Shown piece after piece: positions 22,827 to 33,367 of a DNA stretch of 64,000 nucleotides. Source of the stretch: Diaporthe sp. PMI_573 (lineage: Eukaryota; Ascomycota; Sordariomycetes; Diaporthales; Diaporthaceae); assembly GCA_021399435.1 (NCBI GenBank), contig JAJTUP010000025.1, positions 868,001 to 932,000 of the forward strand. Reading direction: 5' to 3'. The notes under the pieces were generated by a model. The model was not told the origin of the DNA. It did no database searches and worked only from the letters and a program-made list of their open reading frames with translations. The first letter of the stretch is position 1; every line of letters begins with the position of its first letter. The position numbers were made by a program, and so were the translations under genes.

Positions 22827-23186
22827 ATGTCAGAGGCGTGTTCCCTCTCTTGCCAAAGCGAAAGGCCGAATCCAGCAAGAAAGGTTGCGGAAACAGTGTT
22901 ATTTAACGTTAACTACCGCAAAGCTGCAGAAACTAAGTTGGCTGCAGAAACCAAGCTGGCTGCAGAGATTAAGCTGGCTCCTTCACTAACGGTTCCTCCT
23001 GGTAGGAGAGTGTCGCCTGGTAGGATGGTTTCGCCTGGTAAGAGATTGCCGCTTGGGAGGACAGTGTCGCCTGGTAGGACGTTGCCTCTAGATAAAACTA
23101 AGCTGGTTTTAGAATCTAAGCTGGCCGGGTCCTGTAGTAGTGCCTGCTGTAGCCCGACTAGGGCAAAATGGGGCGTGGGTGGGTGA
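22827..23186 (+). repeat. 18-bp minisatellites right of the HET gene, coding-like frame
   Basis: Units AAGTTGGCTGCAGAAACC type at 22921-22979, then a different 18-bp unit CCTGGTAGGAGAGTGTCG repeated about five times at 22998-23085, then two degenerate units. One open frame from ATG 22827 (119 codons) reads KLAAET repeats followed by PGRRVS-type repeats and KLVLES. Either a small repetitive protein or a non-coding minisatellite whose 18-bp period keeps the frame open; I favour the latter. Confidence 0.6.
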
Positions 23187-23189
23187 GCT

Positions 23190-24285
23190 TGGGCCGGCTT
23201 CTGCGTGAGCGGGGCGCGGGTCGCGGGTGAGTGGAGGCGTGGATGCACGTAAGCGTGAGCCAATCCCACGTATATTTTAAGGAGAAATCATTGGTTTCAC
23301 CATCGTCTATTTATTTGAATAATCCGCTCAGGCGATTGTCCTTACGTAGCGTCTGGTCGCCGAATCTGGGACGCAGCGACCGGCACGTGCGTCCGCACGC
23401 TCGAGGGCCATAGCGAGTCGGTCAGCCCGGTTGCCTCACAATTATCAAGTAGCACCGGCACAAAATGGGTGGTAGGAGAAAATTGGGTCTTGCATAACAA
23501 TAAGAAAAAGCTTTGGCCACCGCCAGAGTATCGACCAAGTAGTTTAGCTATCCTATCTGAGAGTATTGCTGTTGGCTGTGCTTCAGGCCAGCTATGGATT
23601 ATCCAATTTAGTACGGTTATATAACTAATTTACTTTTTTAAACCTCTCTGCCTATTGAGGGTTGTAGGGGAAGCCTTAAATTTATAGATAGAATTCCGAC
23701 TCAGTCCAGTTCCACAGACCTTACAAGTAGATTCTAGAAGTTTGTAGGGTCGTCACCAGGTAAGTTATCAGGTAGGCGGGGGAATTGCTCACGCACTACG
23801 TCACGGGCTGGACAGCCACAGGCCCTCAGCCACAGCACTGGCTTGGGCTTACCCTGAGATGTGTCATCAGAGTCTCTGACGCTAACCGAAATCGTCAAGA
23901 ATGTACTAATCCGCGTGGCGACGATGTGTCAAACATAGTTTTATAGCAGCTATAAGGCAAAAAATACGATATCGGCGTTAAAATAAGGATAATAAAGTCG
24001 GATGTGATTGTTTTATACTTATTAGAAAGGGATGATATCTTAGTGGTCGACTTTTACAGGGGGCATCTTATAATGCTGCTTAAGGAGGCACTCACTTTAG
24101 CAGGCAATTATGCTACGGAGCGGGCGTAATTTTCAGATCTGAAATGTCATAAGCTCGAAGAGTCAGTGACTAATAGAATTTACGCAAAATTAAACAGATG
24201 CATTGACGTGGGTGAGGTCTAGCTGGATTGAAAGTCAAAGTACCTGCGATTTGGCTCGCCACGCAGGGTGGCTCGTTACGCAGGG
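23190..24285. other. no gene seen
   Basis: Mixed composition, stop-rich in all frames. 23190-23420 is GC-rich with G-rich short repeats (GGGTGGGTGAG, GGGTCGCGGGTGAG); the rest is AT-richer. Confidence 0.45.
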
Positions 24286-24438
24286 ATGGACATTAATAGC
24301 GACATTAAGACAAAGCAACTGCAGTACATAAGCACCTCCGACAAGTCCACGGTATATGCAGCAGAGCTCAAAGGCCTTGCCTTCCACCAGAGACTGGATA
24401 TCGACGTGAACCCTCACAATAAAATAAATAATAAATAA
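24286..24438 (+). pseudogene. LINE (non-LTR retrotransposon) RNase H fragment
   Basis: The frame from 24286 contains STVYAAELKGLAF, the hallmark of the RNase H domain of fungal Tad-like LINEs, in which the E of AAEL is catalytic. The sequence degenerates into an AAATAA-rich tail at 24420-24438, like a retroposed 3' end. Only about 45 codons remain. Confidence 0.65.
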
Positions 24439-24444
24439 GTATAT

Positions 24445-24675
24445 CAACCTAGGTAGAACAACCTAGGTAGAACAACCTAGGTAGAACTCTAAGAACACGT
24501 TCTTATAAGTCTCTCCACTCCAGACCTAGCAAGCATTTTTGGTTCCTACAAGAACAACCTAGGTAGAAAATCCTAGGTGGAAAATCCTAGGTTACAGTAA
24601 AATCAAGCGAAAACTAGTTAACTATAACACCTTAAGGTAAATTACCTAATACAGTACCTAGGTTGTTCTAACGCT
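24445..24675. repeat. CCTAGGTAGAACAA tandem repeats
   Basis: Three 14-bp units at 24445-24487, three diverged units (CCTAGGTAGAAAAT type) at 24554-24593, and an inverted copy ACCTAGGTTGTTCTA at about 24655-24671. CCTAGG is itself palindromic. Confidence 0.8.
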
Positions 24676-24772
24676 ATAAACTTATATACAGTACATATAT
24701 ACGTACATACTATAAACATCACAGCCCGTGTTTTTAAGTGTACTATATCTAAGTATGCCTGCCTCTGTAAAA

Positions 24773-24945
24773 TGGGTTATTCTTGGTTCTTAGTAGTGCA
24801 TCTCGGGCCTAGAGCAGTCTATTTCAGGCGGGTGTCAAGATTTAGACACCTGGTCATACAGCCACCCCAGGAGCGGGTTATTCTTGGTTCTTGGCCCTAG
24901 GCAGTCTATTCCAGGCGGATGTCAAAATTTAGACACCTAGTCATG
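24773..24945 (+). repeat. imperfect direct repeat, two ~75-90 bp units
   Basis: Both units begin GGGTTATTCTTGGTTCTT, share AGCAGTCTATT(T/C)CAGGCGG and GTCAA(G/A)ATTTAGACACCT, and end in TAGTCAT/TGGTCAT. Differences are mainly transitions and one short indel. No coding content. Confidence 0.8.
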
Positions 24946-25228
24946 TATTTAGAGCCCTAAGCTGTGCTAGTTTCTTGACACCTGCAGCATAGAAGTCAGA
25001 ACAGATAAAAGACTGACGTATGCGATTTCTGAGTTATTCAACCCTTAGTCAGTTATAGGCTAAAACACTATTTTACTTTACGCGCCGCATGTAGCTAATG
25101 GAGGAGCTCTTTACTGCAAGAGCAAGCTTGTGTCTCCCATTTCCCAGCGAGAGGATACCGTTTACCCTAGCAAGCGAGCGTAGACTAATTTACAGAAGCG
25201 GCCAGGGTAGTGTCTTGGTACAGTCAGC

Positions 25229-25744
25229 CTACTCATCAGCTTCTCCACGCTTCTTTTTATGTCGCCGGATAGAGGAAGGAGATGGAGGGCTGCGTGGTAG
25301 AGGCGGGAGAGGCATGCGATCTTTGTGGCTGAACTCCGACGTGATACTAGATGCAAAGCTTCTCTCCAACGCTGTTGAGGCCTCGGTCTCCAGCTGCGAG
25401 AAAACTTCATCTTCTGCGCCGCCCTCGTCGTATCCGTGGTGAAGAATAGCAAGCCCAACGTTAGTCTCCTGGTCGGCGTCGAACAATTTAGGCAGACAGT
25501 CGAAAAAAAGGTCCTCATGTTGATCCTCCTCTGCTGTACTTGCATCATCCTCAGCGGCTTCTCTTGTAGTGCGTTCCTCCGCTGCTGCTCGCTGTTTGCG
25601 TGCTCTTGCATTTGCCTCATTGATGAATTTGTCGCGGTACTTTTTCGCCAATTTCCTCAGGCCTCTAAATGCCGCGATACCTTCTGCCCAACCTCTAAAA
25701 AGCAGCGGACGGGGGCATGGAGGACTGTCAACCAGCTGCCACAC
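25229..25744 (-). pseudogene. unrecognised charged helical fragment
   Basis: An open minus-strand frame with a Lys/Arg/Glu-rich helical stretch (KKYRDKFINEANARARKQ) followed by an acidic stretch and a basic tail (RRHKKKRG). A stop lies two codons above the GTG that opens it, so there is no ATG start of its own; it may be an exon or a truncated relic. On the plus strand an unrelated frame ends DEIIVIDD at 25828, a SUMO-interaction-like tail, equally unsupported. Confidence 0.3.
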
Positions 25745-26639
25745 GTAGACCTAACGGCTGGCGACGTCAACAGCGACGACGAGGGCGGCAAGGAAACGCA
25801 GGACGAGATCATCGTGATAGACGACTAGTTGGGCAACAAGTCGGCTTAGTCGGCTTAGTTGGGTATAAACCACTATCGAAAAAGCGATATAGTGCTTATT
25901 TGGTACCGACGTATGTGTGGGAATAGTACGCAGGATGTAGCATAGTAGTCAGTGTGGTCACCTTAATTATTTGTATGGCGAACCCATAGTTAACTTAAAT
26001 TCGGGCACACGGGGCGGCATGATTAGTCAGAAGTGGTTGTGCAGCCTCCGATTTTGGTTGTACGAATCTCCGATCTCTTTATCATACTGCTTGGTGCTGT
26101 CCCAATTACTGAGTCGGAGAAGGGGTAATGCACAATCACCACTTGGCTGTTTGGCAGCTGAGGTGGCTATTTTGGCGATTGGGTCAGATTGTTCAGCGGC
26201 TGGGCTGACTCTGGGACTGACAGTCGAAGTGGAGGTTTTCCATGGTGATACAGTACTGTGCTGTGCGCCTTTCGAGAGGATAAAGTTGACAGGGCTCAAA
26301 GCTCCACAATGCCTTGTTTCGTCGCTGGCTAGACCACCACCTAATTTCACAGGCCTTCTATGGGCTTCTTTGAGCTTCTATGCCCCCTGTCTAGTGACTA
26401 AGACCCTGCCAAACTAAAGCCAGCCTACGCATGCACCTCGACCCTGAATGAGCTTTGCTAAATAGTTCTCAATGTTGCAGTTCGCTTGAAATACCTGCTG
26501 GCTCAACACTACCGGAAGCGGCCCACTACATATCAAAAAAGTAAAAGATTACATTCCTTCTTTTTGTTGGTAACACTAGGCATTGGGAAGGATTGGGATA
26601 AAATCTGAGCAACAATTGACCAGTTTCAATGGATGTGGT

Positions 26640-26881
26640 GCTGCAATTATCGACTCGTATACATGCTTTGCCGCCAGCAGCATAGCCGCCGTCATCATCC
26701 TATGCAGCCTAGCGGGTTTGGCTTTCCGTTCTTTGCGCCTTATATGTACTCGGCCCTAGGCTACGGCTAGGGCAACAGCATTCTAGGCTTTGTTAGTATT
26801 GTTGTTAGCATCCCGGCCCCGTACTTCTTCTAGTTCTATAGTTACAAGCTGTGTGCTATATTAAAGTATGCTGTTGGTTAA
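26640..26881 (+). pseudogene. C-terminal relic of an MFS multidrug-type transporter
   Basis: The translation reads IIDSYTCFAASSIAAVIIL, then after a one-base shift GFPFFAPYMYSALGYG, stop, GNSILGFVSIVVSIPAPYFF, stop, FYSYKLCAILKYA. This order of helix 11, the FPLFAPQMY-like loop and helix 12 is that of fungal DHA1 drug:H+ antiporters. The two in-frame TAGs replace expected Trp codons. The rest of the gene is not found upstream. Confidence 0.7.
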
Positions 26882-28060
26882 AGAATAGGGGGGGGGGGGT
26901 TGTTGCGGTATAGTAAAAGTCATGGTATTGGTCTCGGCATTGTAACATCATTGCTTTAATTGGTGTTATGGCGCGATTGGTCTTCTTGTTTCGAAACACA
27001 AATATCATTTTTGACTGTAAGACATCCCGATAAGTTCTACTCGGTCGGTTAACGGGCAAATGGGAGAATGACGTTAAGAAGTAACTGGTATAGAATGTAC
27101 ATGAGATCATAACTAGCATTGTCAAACTTTAGTCAATCTTATATTCAAAGACATCCACTCTGATCTACTTAGTATCGAGTTCCTAACATTGCAAATGGTC
27201 GAAACATTCAATGCAGCATTCAAGGAGCGGAGCAGTAGGAGACGTCCCCTTCGAGTTCCTCGCGAAAGAGTCTGGGATGGAGCCTTTCACAAGCAGATTA
27301 CGAGCCATGGGTAGGTTGCTCACAGGGACCTTAAGATTTTTCTCGGGTCATATGGCCCGCGCAGTGACCATTCTAAACTTATAACCATATATTTGCATTG
27401 TCTTGTCTTCAATGTATGCTGATTTCAGTGCTTGTTATGGTGAAGTACGCGCATATGATTTGGTCGATAATAGAGAAGTAACGATTACCTAGCTAGGCAT
27501 CAGTGCAGATGATACTGTGCCGGGACCGACTCACCGAGACCCCTGACTGAGCCTCCGCCTCGAAAGCCCCTGCCTGATTCTCAACTCTGATCCTCAACCC
27601 TTGCCAAAGACAGTCTTCCGAGGCACTGTCTCCTGAGCTTTGAGAAAGGTGCCGGGTCACAACCCGCACTTGGGGAGTCAACAAGCCCCTGGTATGTGCC
27701 CCCGAGAGCAGTGGCCGTGGATGAACAGAAATTTGCTGATACCACCTGCGGGTTTCTTCTAATGTTTTCGAAATGTGACCCGCAAACCTTGTGTTCAGGG
27801 AGAAAGCTGAGATCAGTTAGATTGTGATATCCACTGGCATTGCGTCAACAAGGACGCTGTCTATCTATTGCTTACGAGATCACGTGGGAAGGAGAGATGA
27901 TGTTTGGATATCTTGCCACTAATTGTGAGGCATGATAATTGTTAGCATTTTAACCTGTGGATGCTAATGCTATGGCCGAAGCACCGCTTCCCGTTTGCAG
28001 AGACTTCAATTCTGCCTCGGATTGTCGAGGAGCAGACTCATGAGGCATGTCCTATAATGT
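26882..28060. other. no gene seen; contains a G12 run
   Basis: A run of twelve G at 26888-26899 follows the transporter relic. The remaining ~1.1 kb carries no supported frame; it presumably includes the 3' region of the minus-strand gene ending at 28061. Confidence 0.45.
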
Positions 28061-29657
28061 TCAGTTAAAATGACTGGCAACGACGTTTCTATCGTCCACG
28101 GGGTCACTCACTTTCCATGCCTCGTGAAACCCGGCAGATCGGACGTATAGCGGCCCCGACACCTCCAAGGAATCAACCACCATGTGCTGGATCTTTTTCC
28201 AGATGTCGTCACCCTTGAGAATAGCCCAAGGCTTGCTCTCCCATTTATTCATTAGCTCATGGCAGATAGCTGTAGCTCTGGCTTGTTTAATTCCGTGTCC
28301 GTCATCGCCGAACTCTTGGAGGCGCTTCCCAATCTCTGCGGGTCTTATCTTAGATGCGAAAGATCGGGGTATCGAGGGTCTTTCACGCTTACCCCTGACC
28401 GAAGAATCCGAGGGAATCTTGGGTTGGTAGGAATGGATGCCGTCAATGTTGATTGGAGGGCGACCTCTTGCAACATATTGTATGAGATCCATACGAATCT
28501 TGTACTCAAGAAGACGTCTCTTCTCTGGGCGAGTCAACCAAGATTGCTCAAGATTCGTCACATGCATGAGTGCAGAGTTGATATGATGCCTGCAAGGAGT
28601 CAAATTCTGTCGGCTAGATGAGGGTGTTTATGACTTTACTCACATGAGGAAAAAGTCATACTTGACATGGTAGGGCGGGTGGATGGCAGCGCTTGACCCG
28701 ACTAAGACAATGGTGTGGAACATCTCAGCCGTTCTTTCTTCGAGTTCGTCATCCGCAACGTGGACTTGTTCGAGTATCGAAAGCATGGGTTCTTTCGCGC
28801 GTTGGAGAATTCCGTCCTCGATCTTACTCTGATCACTTAGGAAAGCGGCACCGTCAAAATTCTGGTCCGCAGCGATGTCTCTGTAGAGATCAAGAATGGC
28901 TTTCATCCGAGGCTTCTCGCCCGGGCTCTGAGTGTCATGATGTTCACTTGGTAGCAGCAGGTGATTGAGACCTTCGAGCCCATGGACGCATGTCTGCGCC
29001 AGTGCTTCCGCAACGATAGCAGGCTGTTTCCATTCCAACCCGTACATCAATTGGATGAGTGAATGTACGACGCCTGCATGCAGACGGACGAGCAAATCGT
29101 CTGAAGCAGCGGTGTGCTTGAGCAAGTAGTCTCGGACAACTTGCTCGTATCCACGATCGTTGATCACATCCTGAAAATAAGCCAAGAAGTCGGGATAGTG
29201 ATCGTCGTTTCCCAAGTAGTCGGCGGCGTGATCCCATGACTGATGGAGCCTCGAAATAACGTCTGGGTGACGGGGCTCAACTGGTCGTTGCAACTCGTGT
29301 CGTAGGGCGAACGCCCACTCGACCACAGAGGCTTTTGCTCCAGTGCCGTAAAGAGCGAGAATATGGTGAAGCATCTATGGGTTTCATGAGCCTAACTTTC
29401 AAACAGCCTTGGTGAGGTAATATACAAACATGATCATGAAACCCTTTGTTGTTCAAGAAAACATGATGCATCTGTCCAGAAGAGTTCTCAGTAATTTTGA
29501 TCAGGATTGTGCGGTTTGGAGTATGAACATCACTCACAGAGAGGTCGTCCTCTAACAATTTGCCAGTACATCGGGCAACATCGTCATTCTGTTGAATCTT
29601 CCACAACCCGGTGTTGCCGGGCGAAATGCTCATGCGAGTAGAGGTCGCTGTCGTCAT
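28061..29657 (-). CDS. questin oxidase-like protein (DUF4243/AflY family), 495 aa, two introns
   Basis: Exons 29657-29430, 29374-28644 and 28589-28061; introns of 55 bp (GTTTGT...CATAG) and 54 bp (GTGAGT...TGCAG) keep the frame. Family landmarks are present in order: HHVFLNNKGFHDH joined to MLHHILALYGTGA (residues about 65-90), the block YGLEWKQPAIVAEALAQ (about 195-212), and VKYDFFLMHHINSA (about 312-326) across intron 2. The family includes GedK-like questin oxidases and AflY/HypA, which catalyse Baeyer-Villiger-type ring cleavage in anthraquinone and aflatoxin pathways. The conserved His residues are kept. No polyketide synthase or other pathway gene is visible nearby, so substrate is unknown; many fungi carry such orphan members. 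Confidence 0.88.
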
Positions 29658-30658
29658 CCTGCCTCGATGAAAGAGTGCGAATAAAGATTATACTTCCACT
29701 GTCGAAAAAGATGTATTGGATGTGACACAAACATGACAAGACGTGAACGACTATTGCTTATATAGGTCCAGACGGTTCCAAATGTTTGGCGCGCGATGTA
29801 CGTACCTCCACCCTCGGACTTTTCCCCTCCGGGCTTTGCGTCAAAAAGCCCAAGGGGCAATCAGAAAAAAGTTGATCAAGGCTTATGCTCGATGACGCAG
29901 GGTGGTATGAAAATGGGTACGTTCGGTGAAACCTGGCCTGACCACAATTACATTATTACTAAAACAAAACAATCAGCTACCAATTAGAACAAATTCATTA
30001 CAGTCCGCGCAGATTCTAAAAGGTGGACGGCAACGATGTGACAAGGACTATAATTTATGGCTAAAACAACTCTATCACACGCGTGTCACCTGTTTTCACT
30101 TGATGAGGAGAGAAAGAGATAAAAAGAGTCCAAGCAAGACCATCTGCTATAGAAAATTCTTCACCACCGCAGACCACAAAGTTGGCCTGGCACCGGCAAG
30201 ACGGATGCGTGCCCTCATTATTGTCTTGCCTGTGCCATACTAAGACCGCAGTGGGTCTATCCTAGAACTGTAGTGGAGCTTGCACTGGGATGTACTATTA
30301 CAGTAGGTGAACAGCAAGTCATTGCCAGCGGAGCCTGACAAAGGCTTACTCGGCTTTGGTCTCGGATTTTACTTATGTCCGTACTCGATGATGTTTGGTA
30401 TTTTTAAAATAAAAGTCCCCACGGTTCATGCAAGTTGTAGCGTTTGTGGTAAAAGTACCGCCATGCCACGGTGGGTTGTTATCTAGCCACCATCAGCTGC
30501 CAGTGGCGGTGGGGAAAAAGTCTATTTAAATAACTTTTGCATCCAGGTAGCCATTGGTTCATACATTCATTCAATATATCTATCACCTGCATCTAGCAAA
30601 ACTGCAAATCACACTTCTACAAATTAGTCCCGTCACTCCTAGATAACCTCAATTGCAC
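29658..30658. other. intergenic, promoter region of the questin-oxidase-like gene
   Basis: No supported frame. The ~150 bp above 29657 should hold the minus-strand promoter; no motif stands out. Confidence 0.4.
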
Positions 30659-31394
30659 CTAAACGCCCAGGGCATGGCCGTTAGATGGCTGCTGCCACTG
30701 CTCGCCAGGGCTTTTGTAGCTCGGATTCGCAGCCAGTGCTGGAGGGCCCTGTGCGTCCATCCACGGCTGCAAGGTAGTCCACAGGCCGTTGCGCTTGCGG
30801 ATGAGAATTGTGCAGACGAGAGACGCAACAGCGACAAAGATCCACACGTTGATGATGGGATCTACGAAAAAGAGGGCAGTGATGGTCTCATAGCGATCGT
30901 AGTCGTAGAAGTTCGAGAGAACAAAAATGGAGATGTATATGAGCATATAAAGGCGGGTGATCAAGTTGAGGACGGCGGCGATGAGGAAGAGCATTGCTGA
31001 CTGGAGAGATGTACCGCGTCAGTACAGGTTATCAAGTGATGCTGGCAGTGTGGCACTGCTACAGTGATGATTTGGTGCGACTTACGTTCTTTAATACATA
31101 GTTCCGCTTCGTCTTGTGGAAGACAACTGCGGCGAAAGCTAACAGCGCCAGAGCCCAGAAAAAGGTGAGGAAGTTAAGGGCGCTGCTCATCCTGCTGCCA
31201 GCCACGTAGAGAGCATCCTCATAGAGGTGCCCGTACCAGCTGTTCAGATACTGTGAATACTGGGCGTTGTAGACGCCAAATAGTGCAATTGTGAGCATGG
31301 CCAGGATGACGCAGGTGGCGATGGCAGTGTATCTCATCGCCTTCTGTAACCCCGTTCTCGTCTGGGTAAGGCAGAACAGGAAGCCGTTGCCCAT
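30659..31394 (-). CDS. four-span membrane protein, 216 aa, one intron
   Basis: Exons 31394-31086 and 31000-30659 around an 85-bp intron (GTAAGT...TCCAG), phase 0. The open frame extends a little upstream but only from a TTG, so the ATG of MGNGFLF is taken as start. Hydrophobic helices lie at residues about 25-46, 67-90, 105-130 and 143-166; the tail (about 180-216) is polar. Resembles uncharacterised fungal integral membrane proteins, and I recognise no family. Spacing and strand are the same as for the questin-oxidase-like gene, but nothing shows a shared role. Confidence 0.7.
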
Positions 31395-31452
31395 CTCAAT
31401 GTTGGCGCCGGTGTCCTCTTTTCTCCTCAATGCCGTCCTCTAATACAGCAAA

Positions 31453-31960
31453 ATGGCAGAAGCCCAGCATATCAGCCGCGCCATAGCATCATTGAGACCC
31501 AGGGCTCTCAAGTCTCCGCCAGAGACTACGAAAGCCGTCATCCAGGGCACGATCAATTACACCACGAACGACAGTGCTCACACCACCTCCCATAGTTTAA
31601 TAACGGTCTCGACGGCCTCAGCTTCGAACCTCTCCTCCGGCACTCCCGCGACTACTAATATCACCCAGGCCGCCGACAAGTCTTCCTCCGCGGTTACTTC
31701 CAACACGCCGACTGCTACCTCCCTCTCCAGCACGGCCGCCTCTAAGAGGCGGAGGGGCTTGGGTATGGTGACCCGCAGCGCCTGCACAGACTGCCGGAAG
31801 AAGCGCGCAAAGGTACTACTACACTCTTCTCATTTCCACCCGAGCCGAATCTTCCCTCAATTTCGTCCGGGTGGCAAGCTACCGAAGCCTCCTAAATTGA
31901 TGTTTGCTATCTTGACATATAGTATGATGGCCAGCGGCTGCCAACATCATAAGAGGTGGA
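31453..31960 (+). pseudogene. Zn2Cys6 transcription factor, 5' fragment
   Basis: From ATG 31453 a Ser/Thr-rich leader of about 95 residues runs into KRRRGLGMVTRSACTDCRKKRAK, cut by a GT (GTACTA) where an intron is common in this motif. About 110 bp on, after a possible ATAG acceptor, YDGQR matches the next part of the binuclear cluster, but the third Cys is Tyr (TGT to TAT) and the frame is lost two codons later. The downstream half of the cluster and the regulatory domain are missing. It diverges from the minus-strand membrane-protein gene 59 bp away. Confidence 0.65.
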
Positions 31961-32173
31961 CTCATACTGCAACAGGCCTCGGCACGCCCAGTATTTATTT
32001 CAGTGCACCCAGCTTCTTGTTTCCGCCTACCCAGTACCTGAAATTTTAGCTGCCTTTCTAATGTCCCTTTTCAATTAAACACTACCCTACACACTACCCC
32101 GCAGCTACCTCTATAGCTCTTTTCCTCTTTCAGCAGTACTTTAAAATACAAAGCTGGCTGTGTCTTGTAGGCG

Positions 32174-32792
32174 TCATGGCTCTAGATTTTCTGCTACATC
32201 GGTGTCAATGGAAGAGGTGATACGGTGTGGGCGGTCATCGTGAAGCTCGTTGCTGCTGGTGGTCAGGCTGTCGACAGCAATAGAGAAATCGGCAAGATCA
32301 GCGTGGCGCCTTGTGCCAATACTTGGTACGGACCTGATTGAGTCAGCCGCTGGGGCGTGGTACACGGCCGCAGCAATGGAGAAATATGTGTGGGGTGGCA
32401 GGTGCCTCCAGATTGCCATCTTCGCAAATGGGCACACCGACACGCAGAGCTCGTTGAGAAGGCACATCCAGTCATTGTCGTTGCGTATAAGTATGTTGTG
32501 TTCAGTGTCATTTCCTCCAGGCAGATCGAACTGGAGTCTGTCTATAGGTGAGACCCCAAACACCGCACAGACATGACTGAAAGGATAAGATGTGGGCAGG
32601 TTGATATCTGAACCCGGCAATGCATGTACAGAAGGGCCGATACCAAAATTTAGGTTAAGCTCCACTAGGGAATCATTCCTCTGTCGTCCTCTCGAAGCAT
32701 TTTCACATCCCAAGGAGCAAATAGCTCTCCTGACTCTGAGAATGATGATTAAGTCACCGTGCGGATGTATCTGGAACACCTCGCGAATACTG
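32174..32792 (-). pseudogene. possible BTB-like protein remnant
   Basis: The frame follows a good intron acceptor (TTTTCACAG at 32793-32801) and starts SIREVFQIHPHGDLIIIL, which resembles the first strand of fungal BTB/POZ-like proteins (the I-D-P-D-G-D block). The rest does not match well and lacks an ATG exon; 32858-33241 upstream is open but not convincing. Confidence in the family is low. Confidence 0.35.
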
Positions 32793-33367
32793 CTGTGAAA
32801 AGGGAAGGGACAGTAAAGAGAATAAGTACGCCTTTTCGAAATGCTTGGCTGGACGTTTCACACATACAGAGCCTCAACGTGGTTTGATATCCCAGCCAGC
32901 AGCATCAATTTACCCGGCTTCTGCCGTGCCACAATTAGCAATGCTCGCGTAATTTCAAAACACTCGATATGATTCATTACATCCGGGATGTATAATCGAG
33001 GTACCAAGCACGAGCCATAGTAGTTTAAGAGCCCCTCGTTGCACAAAGACACCCTGTGTCGTGCGTGGGCACGGTGTAACCAATACGCCCTGTCAAAACT
33101 TGCGTAATGGGCGTGTGGATTCTCGTGGATAGGTGTTGTGTTGGTTTGTTGGTTGAATTGACTCTCTTTCTGAGGCGGCCCTAACCATTCGTTCCGGAGT
33201 CCCCACCTTTTGCACCCATCGAATTGCCTGACAAATAGCATGGCGGGTTCTCAACACTATAAGACGGCGGAGGTTTGTGGAGCTGTGGTTGGTGATTGAA
33301 GGCACCAAAGGGTGATGGAGGTCTGGGTGGGTTTGCGAAGGTATCTAATTCCATTCTAATATCCCAC

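Noticed and set aside
24235..24447. 70-codon minus-strand frame
   Set aside because: It is the antisense of the LINE RNase H fragment.
25436..25828. Plus-strand frame ending DEIIVIDD
   Set aside because: The first two thirds look like the antisense of a charged helical region (Cys/Leu-rich); only the last ~25 codons look coding, which is too little to call a gene.
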